Part shown: in pieces, positions 60,351 to 64,000 of the stretch
Numbering within the stretch: the first letter of the stretch is position 1
Layout: each line of letters opens with the position of its first letter
Source of the DNA: Mycobacterium sp. OTB74
GTDB lineage: Bacteria > Actinomycetota > Actinomycetes > Mycobacteriales > Mycobacteriaceae
DNA: 64,000 bases
Direction of reading: 5' to 3'
Assembly (NCBI RefSeq): GCF_029892685.1
Contig: NZ_JARXVD010000009.1
Location: 124,001-188,000, forward strand
Notes under the pieces: model-generated
Seen by the model: the letters and a program-made list of their open reading frames with translations, nothing else
Database searches by the model: none
Told to the model about the DNA's origin: nothing
Made by a program: the position numbers and the translations under genes

Positions 60351-61061
60351 TTAGGTGTTCTGGCCGCCGTTGACGCCCAGGATTTGGCCGGTGATGTAGC
60401 CGGCATCCTCGGAGGCGAGGAACGAGACCGCGGCGGCGATGTCTTCGGGCCGTCCGATCCGGCGCACCGGCGTCTTGGCGATGGTCTCTTCTACGCGGAC
60501 GAAGCCGCGCTGCTCGGCGCCACGCAGCATCGGGGTGTCGATGAAGCCCGGCGGCACCGCGTTGACCGTGATGCCCTCGGGTCCGTACTCCAGGGCCAAC
60601 GTCTTGGTCAGGCCGTTGACCGCGGACTTGGCGGCGACGTAGGCCGACATGAACTGCGCGCCCGAGTGGGTGCTGGACGACGAGATGTTGACGATGCGTC
60701 CCCAACCGGCGGCGCGCATGTCCGGCAGCGCGGCCTGGATGCAGTGGTACACGCCGTTGAGGTTGACGTCGACGACCTTCTGCCAGACCGCGAAGTCGGT
60801 GTTGTGGAACTTCTTGAAGGCGTCCAGTCCGGCGGCGGTGACCAGAACCGAGATCGGGCCCAGTTGCGCGCGGATTGCGTCGAACGCGGCAGTCACAGCC
60901 GCGACGTCAGTGACGTCTGCGGTGTAGGAGAACTCGTCGTCAGACGGGTTCAGGTCGATTATGGCAACGTTCAAGCCGTCTTTACGCAGTCGCTCCACAA
61001 TGGCCGCACCGATGCCCGAGCCGCCGCCGGTGACGACGGCCGTCCTCGCAGATTCAGTCAC
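60351..61061 (-). CDS. Short-chain dehydrogenase/reductase
   Basis: 236 residues from a GTG. TGGGSGIGAAIVERLRKDG, then VLVTAAGLDAFKK where NNAG reads TAAG; YVAAKSAVNG has Tyr-x3-Lys; ends ITGQILGVNGGQNT. Upstream region has operator site 7, and the gene faces the aldehyde dehydrogenase. It leads into the mycofactocin-type SDR 51 bp downstream, probably in one transcript. Confidence 0.92.
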   Translation of the reverse strand: MTESARTAVVTGGGSGIGAAIVERLRKDGLNVAIIDLNPSDDEFSYTADVTDVAAVTAAFDAIRAQLGPISVLVTAAGLDAFKKFHNTDFAVWQKVVDVNLNGVYHCIQAALPDMRAAGWGRIVNISSSSTHSGAQFMSAYVAAKSAVNGLTKTLALEYGPEGITVNAVPPGFIDTPMLRGAEQRGFVRVEETIAKTPVRRIGRPEDIAAAVSFLASEDAGYITGQILGVNGGQNT

Positions 61062-61083
61062 TAAGAATCACCCTTCCGATTAT

Positions 61084-61098
61084 GAGAACCGTACTCTC
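61084..61098. promoter_or_regulatory. GAGAAT-type operator, site 7
   Basis: GAGAACCGTACTCTC lies 23 bp upstream of the SDR start at 61061. Outer bases GAGA and TCTC match the consensus. Confidence 0.62.
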
Positions 61099-61238
61099 GT
61101 ATTAGGTAACACCGCAAGACATGACGGCGTGCGATGTAGGGCCAGTTCATAGGTGTGTTCCGCGACGGCACCCCATGTGACTAGGTCGTCGAGCCTTAGT
61201 TGTCTTCTCTCGAGCCGAATGTATGATTCGCCGGTGAT

Positions 61239-61253
61239 GAGAATGAAATTTTC
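61239..61253. promoter_or_regulatory. GAGAAT-type operator, site 8, within a longer palindrome
   Basis: GAGAATGAAATTTTC is the core of a wider near-palindrome at 61234-61258 in which 10 of 11 tested pairs match around position 61246 (outer arms GTGATGA and TCATCAC). It is 30 bp upstream of the aldehyde dehydrogenase ATG at 61283. The rest of 61062-61282 shows no coding frame. Confidence 0.68.
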
Positions 61254-61282
61254 ATCACAGTGCTGCACGCCGAGGAGGATGG

Positions 61283-62800
61283 ATGGCCCAGGTGACGGTT
61301 GACGTCGATAAGAACGCTGACAACAACGCAGATAAGAATGTGGGCGACGGGCCGGCAGTCGGCGCTGATCGTCGCATGCTGATTAACGGCGAACTCGTCG
61401 GTACGGCAACGACCTACCCCTCGATCAACCCGGCCACCGAGGAGGTGCTGGGCTACGCCCCTGAGGCCACTGTGGCCGATGCCGAGGCCGCCGTCGCTGC
61501 CGCCCGAAAGGCCTTCGACGAAACCGACTGGGCCACCAATGTGGAGCTGCGGATCCGCTGCCTCGATCAGTTCCACCAGGCGCTGATCGACCACCGCGAC
61601 GAACTCGCGGCGTTGACCACCGCGGAGGTCGGCGCCACCGCCGCCCTGACCCAGGGTGCGCAGCTGGACCAGCCCATCGCGATCGTGCGGTACTACGCCG
61701 ATCTGCTCAAGACGTTCCCGATGACCGAGGACCTGGGCAACGTCGAGGTCCGCGGCGCCCAGCACCACCGCTGGGTCGAGAAGGAAGCCGCCGGCGTGGT
61801 GTCGGCCATCATCGCCTACAACTACCCGAACCAGTTAGCGCTGGCCAAGCTGGCGCCGGCTCTGGCTGCCGGCTGCACCGTGGTGCTCAAGGCTGCGCCG
61901 GACACCCCGCTGATCACGCTGGCGCTCGGCGAGCTGATCGCCAACCACACCGACATCCCGGCCGGCGTCGTCAACGTCATCAGCTCGTCCGACGCGCAGG
62001 TCGGTGTCGCGCTGACGACCAGCCCCGACGTCGATGCCGTGACGTTCACTGGCTCCACAGTCGTAGGACGCGCAATCATGGCCGCGGCCAGCGCCACCCT
62101 CAAGCGGGTGTTCCTGGAACTGGGCGGTAAGTCCGCCGCCATCGTGCTCGACGACGCCGACTTCGGTATGGCCGCAGTCTTTTCTGCGTTCAGCATGGTC
62201 ACCCACGCGGGCCAGGGCTGTGCGCTGACCAGCCGGTTACTGGTGCCGCGCAAGCACCACGACGAGATCGTCGAGATGATCAAGACCAACTTCTCGCACG
62301 TGCGCTGGGGCGACCCGACTGACCCCAAGACGTACATGGGTCCGCTGATCAGTGAGAAGCAGCGCGACAAGGTCGACGCCATGGTGCAGCGGGCGGTCGA
62401 GGCAGGCGCCACCCTGGTCACCGGCGGCGAGAAGAAGGGCCCCGGCTACTTCTACACCCCGACGCTGCTGACCAACGTCGACCCGGACAGCGAGATCGCC
62501 CAGGAAGAGGTGTTCGGACCGGTGCTGGCGGTGATCGCCTACGACGATGATGACCACGCCGTCGAGATCGCCAACAATTCGATCTACGGCCTATCCGGCG
62601 CGGTCTTCGGTGGCCAGGACCGAGCCATCGCGCTGGCCCGCCGGATCCGCACCGGGACGTTCTCCATCAACGGCGGCAACTACTTCAGCCCCGACAGCCC
62701 GTTCGGCGGGTACAAGCAGTCCGGCATCGGCCGCGAGATGGGTGCGGCAGGGCTCGAAGAGTTCTTGGAGCGCAAGACTTTTGCCACGGTCGTCGGCTGA
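61283..62800 (+). CDS. Aldehyde dehydrogenase (NAD(P)-dependent)
   Basis: 505 residues from an ATG with GAGGAGGAT upstream. Catalytic Cys in GQGCALTSR, general-base Glu in FLELGGKSAA, Rossmann-type GSTVVGRAIMAAA and the late motif EEVFGPVLAV are present; the usual PWNFP is AYNYPN. A 25-residue Asn/Asp/Lys-rich leader (NADNNADKN) precedes the domain. It converts an aldehyde to an acid or an acyl-CoA, feeding the CoA-transferase that follows 43 bp later. Confidence 0.94.
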   Translation: MAQVTVDVDKNADNNADKNVGDGPAVGADRRMLINGELVGTATTYPSINPATEEVLGYAPEATVADAEAAVAAARKAFDETDWATNVELRIRCLDQFHQALIDHRDELAALTTAEVGATAALTQGAQLDQPIAIVRYYADLLKTFPMTEDLGNVEVRGAQHHRWVEKEAAGVVSAIIAYNYPNQLALAKLAPALAAGCTVVLKAAPDTPLITLALGELIANHTDIPAGVVNVISSSDAQVGVALTTSPDVDAVTFTGSTVVGRAIMAAASATLKRVFLELGGKSAAIVLDDADFGMAAVFSAFSMVTHAGQGCALTSRLLVPRKHHDEIVEMIKTNFSHVRWGDPTDPKTYMGPLISEKQRDKVDAMVQRAVEAGATLVTGGEKKGPGYFYTPTLLTNVDPDSEIAQEEVFGPVLAVIAYDDDDHAVEIANNSIYGLSGAVFGGQDRAIALARRIRTGTFSINGGNYFSPDSPFGGYKQSGIGREMGAAGLEEFLERKTFATVVG

Positions 62801-62843
62801 ACCACCGACCGCCATTCAGCTACGAGCGAGGGAGAACGAAACG

Positions 62844-64000
62844 TTGACCGGTAAGCCATTGGAGGGAGTCCGGGTCCTCGAGGTCGCCATGTACGGGTTC
62901 GTCCCGTCGGCCGGCGCAGTGCTGGCCGAGTGGGGTGCTGAGGTGATCAAGGTCGAGCATGCCGTCACCGGCGATCCGCAGCGCGGCCTGCGCCAGACCG
63001 GTCCGCTGCGGGTCGAGGGCGACCCCAACCCGAACATCGAGCACGCCAACCGTGGCAAGCGCAGCATCGGCCTGGATGTCTCGGTGCCAGAGGGCCGCGA
63101 GGTGCTGCTCGAATTGGCAAAGCGCGCAGACGTTTTCCTGACCAGCTTCCTGCCCGGACACCGCAAGAACTTCGGTATGGATGTCGACGACATCCGTGCG
63201 GTCAACCCGAAGATCATCTACGCGCGCGGTAGCGCGCTGGGCCCGCGCGGCCTTGAGTCGGAAAAGGGCGGGTACGACATGACCGCCTTCTGGTGTCGCG
63301 CCGGTACGGCGGCCACCATCACCCCGCCCGGGATGGACGGCATGGTCGGCCCGCCCGGCCCGGCCTACGGCGACACCATCTCCGGCACCAACCTGGCCGG
63401 CGGCATCGCCGCGGCGCTGTTCAAGCGCGAGCGCTCCGGTGAACCGTCGGTGGTCGACGTCTCGCTGCTGGGCAGCGGCCTGTGGGCGATGGGCCACACC
63501 ATCGCACTGACCAGCCACCTCGACCAGCGTCTGGTCGCCCAGCCGCCGGGTGTGCACGGGTCACCGATCAACCCGCTGGTGGGTGTCTACGCGACAGCCG
63601 ATGAGCGCTACATCTCATTTGTCATGATGCAGCCCACCAAGTTCTGGGCCGACGTGTGCAAGCACATGGAGTTGGACGACTACATCGACGATCCGCGCTT
63701 CGCGACGGCCGAGTCGTTCGCCGAGAACACTCCGGCCGCCGTGGAGATCCTGCGGGAGACGATGATCAAGCGGTCACTGCCGGAGTGGAGCGAGCGGTTC
63801 GCCACCCTGGCCGGGCCGTGGGCGCCGGTACAGGACACCCTGCAGGTCGCGCAGGACGCGCAAGTCCGGGCCAACGAATACATCGTGCAGGCCGGGGAAT
63901 TGGAGCTGGTGGCCAATCCCGTGCAGTTCGACGTCGAGGCTCCGCAGACCGGGGGAGCACCCGCCTTCGCCGAGCAGACCGACGAGATCCTGCAGGAGCT
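62844..64000 (+). CDS. CaiB/BaiF family (class III) CoA-transferase, 3' end outside window
   Basis: 385 codons from the TTG at 62844 (GGGAGAA upstream) run off the right edge. The fold begins GVRVLEVAMYGFVPSAGAVL, with VIKVEHAVTGDPQRGL, HANRGKRSIGLDV and KGGYDMTAFWCRAG, where Asp of YDM is the likely catalytic residue. It is a diverged member compared with the one at 13322. Probably activates the acid produced by the neighbouring aldehyde dehydrogenase. Confidence 0.92.
   Translation, partial: MTGKPLEGVRVLEVAMYGFVPSAGAVLAEWGAEVIKVEHAVTGDPQRGLRQTGPLRVEGDPNPNIEHANRGKRSIGLDVSVPEGREVLLELAKRADVFLTSFLPGHRKNFGMDVDDIRAVNPKIIYARGSALGPRGLESEKGGYDMTAFWCRAGTAATITPPGMDGMVGPPGPAYGDTISGTNLAGGIAAALFKRERSGEPSVVDVSLLGSGLWAMGHTIALTSHLDQRLVAQPPGVHGSPINPLVGVYATADERYISFVMMQPTKFWADVCKHMELDDYIDDPRFATAESFAENTPAAVEILRETMIKRSLPEWSERFATLAGPWAPVQDTLQVAQDAQVRANEYIVQAGELELVANPVQFDVEAPQTGGAPAFAEQTDEILQE

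Noticed and set aside
1763..61253. GAGAAT sites as KstR or KstR2 operators
   Set aside because: KstR needs TnnAACnnGTTnnA and KstR2 AnCAAGnnCTTGnT; neither core nor spacing agrees with GAGAAT-n3-ATTCTC.
1..64000. Genomic island with mobile genes
   Set aside because: No transposase, integrase, tRNA edge or phage gene was seen, and codon use looks uniform. The catabolic genes appear to be native chromosomal content.

Overview
The window is high-GC DNA read from an actinobacterium, almost certainly a Mycolicibacterium/Mycobacterium-type environmental species. The evidence is a 950-residue MmpL transporter, a plant-type (DesA-like) acyl-ACP desaturase, mycofactocin-type short-chain dehydrogenases carrying GAARGQGRSHA, three P450s each next to a small CP-type 3Fe-4S ferredoxin, nine acyl-CoA dehydrogenases, and frequent GTG/TTG starts. 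I saw no rRNA, tRNA, transposase, integrase, phage or CRISPR array. It looks like a chromosomal catabolic supercluster rather than a recent mobile island.

Layout. 0-2.7 kb: a truncated mycofactocin-type SDR, a DapB-like oxidoreductase and a TetR regulator. 2.7-16.9 kb: a ring-oxidation and beta-oxidation block. The minus arm holds an AhpD-like protein, Rieske oxygenase, 109-aa orphan, amidohydrolase, SnoaL-like protein and a paired acyl-CoA dehydrogenase. The plus arm holds a metal hydrolase/decarboxylase, acyl-CoA dehydrogenase, SDR, CoA-transferase, thiolase and another acyl-CoA dehydrogenase. 17.1-22.3 kb: a self-contained meta-cleavage operon (flavin hydroxylase, C-C hydrolase with a frameshift, extradiol dioxygenase, amidohydrolase) opposite its own TetR, with a striking operator between them. 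22.5-31.2 kb: a TetR with an unknown partner; a TetR/acyl-CoA dehydrogenase/APH kinase/quinone reductase operon that resembles a split ACAD10/11; a P450-ferredoxin-DUF1330 operon; a membrane protein; an SDR. 31.4-36.6 kb: MmpL, desaturase, TetR and a chimeric ORF ending in a stump of an ABC permease. 36.6-48.8 kb, minus strand: hydrolases, P450 plus ferredoxin, two HIBADH-like reductases, a DUF35-thiolase fusion, a ferredoxin and NuoF-like flavoprotein, a Rieske ferredoxin and two amidohydrolases. 49.0-51.2 kb: an acyl-CoA dehydrogenase pair. 51.2-57.5 kb: a five-gene sulfotransferase/metallo-beta-lactamase operon opposite an SDR-TetR pair. 57.4-64 kb: a COX4-like peptide, P450 plus ferredoxin, two SDRs, an aldehyde dehydrogenase and a truncated CoA-transferase.

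How it may work together (inference). P450s and Rieske proteins oxidise a hydrophobic, probably alicyclic or aromatic substrate. SDRs, ADH and ALDH take alcohols to acids, CoA-transferases activate them, and acyl-CoA dehydrogenases, thiolase, the DUF35-thiolase and hydrolases shorten them. The strongest unifying signal is a repeated operator, GAGAAT-n3-ATTCTC, found at eight good sites next to the Rieske, P450, amidohydrolase, acyl-CoA dehydrogenase, SDR and ALDH promoters, and on both sides of the TetR gene at 1781-2497. This suggests one regulator controls genes spread over about 60 kb. The substrate cannot be named from sequence alone.
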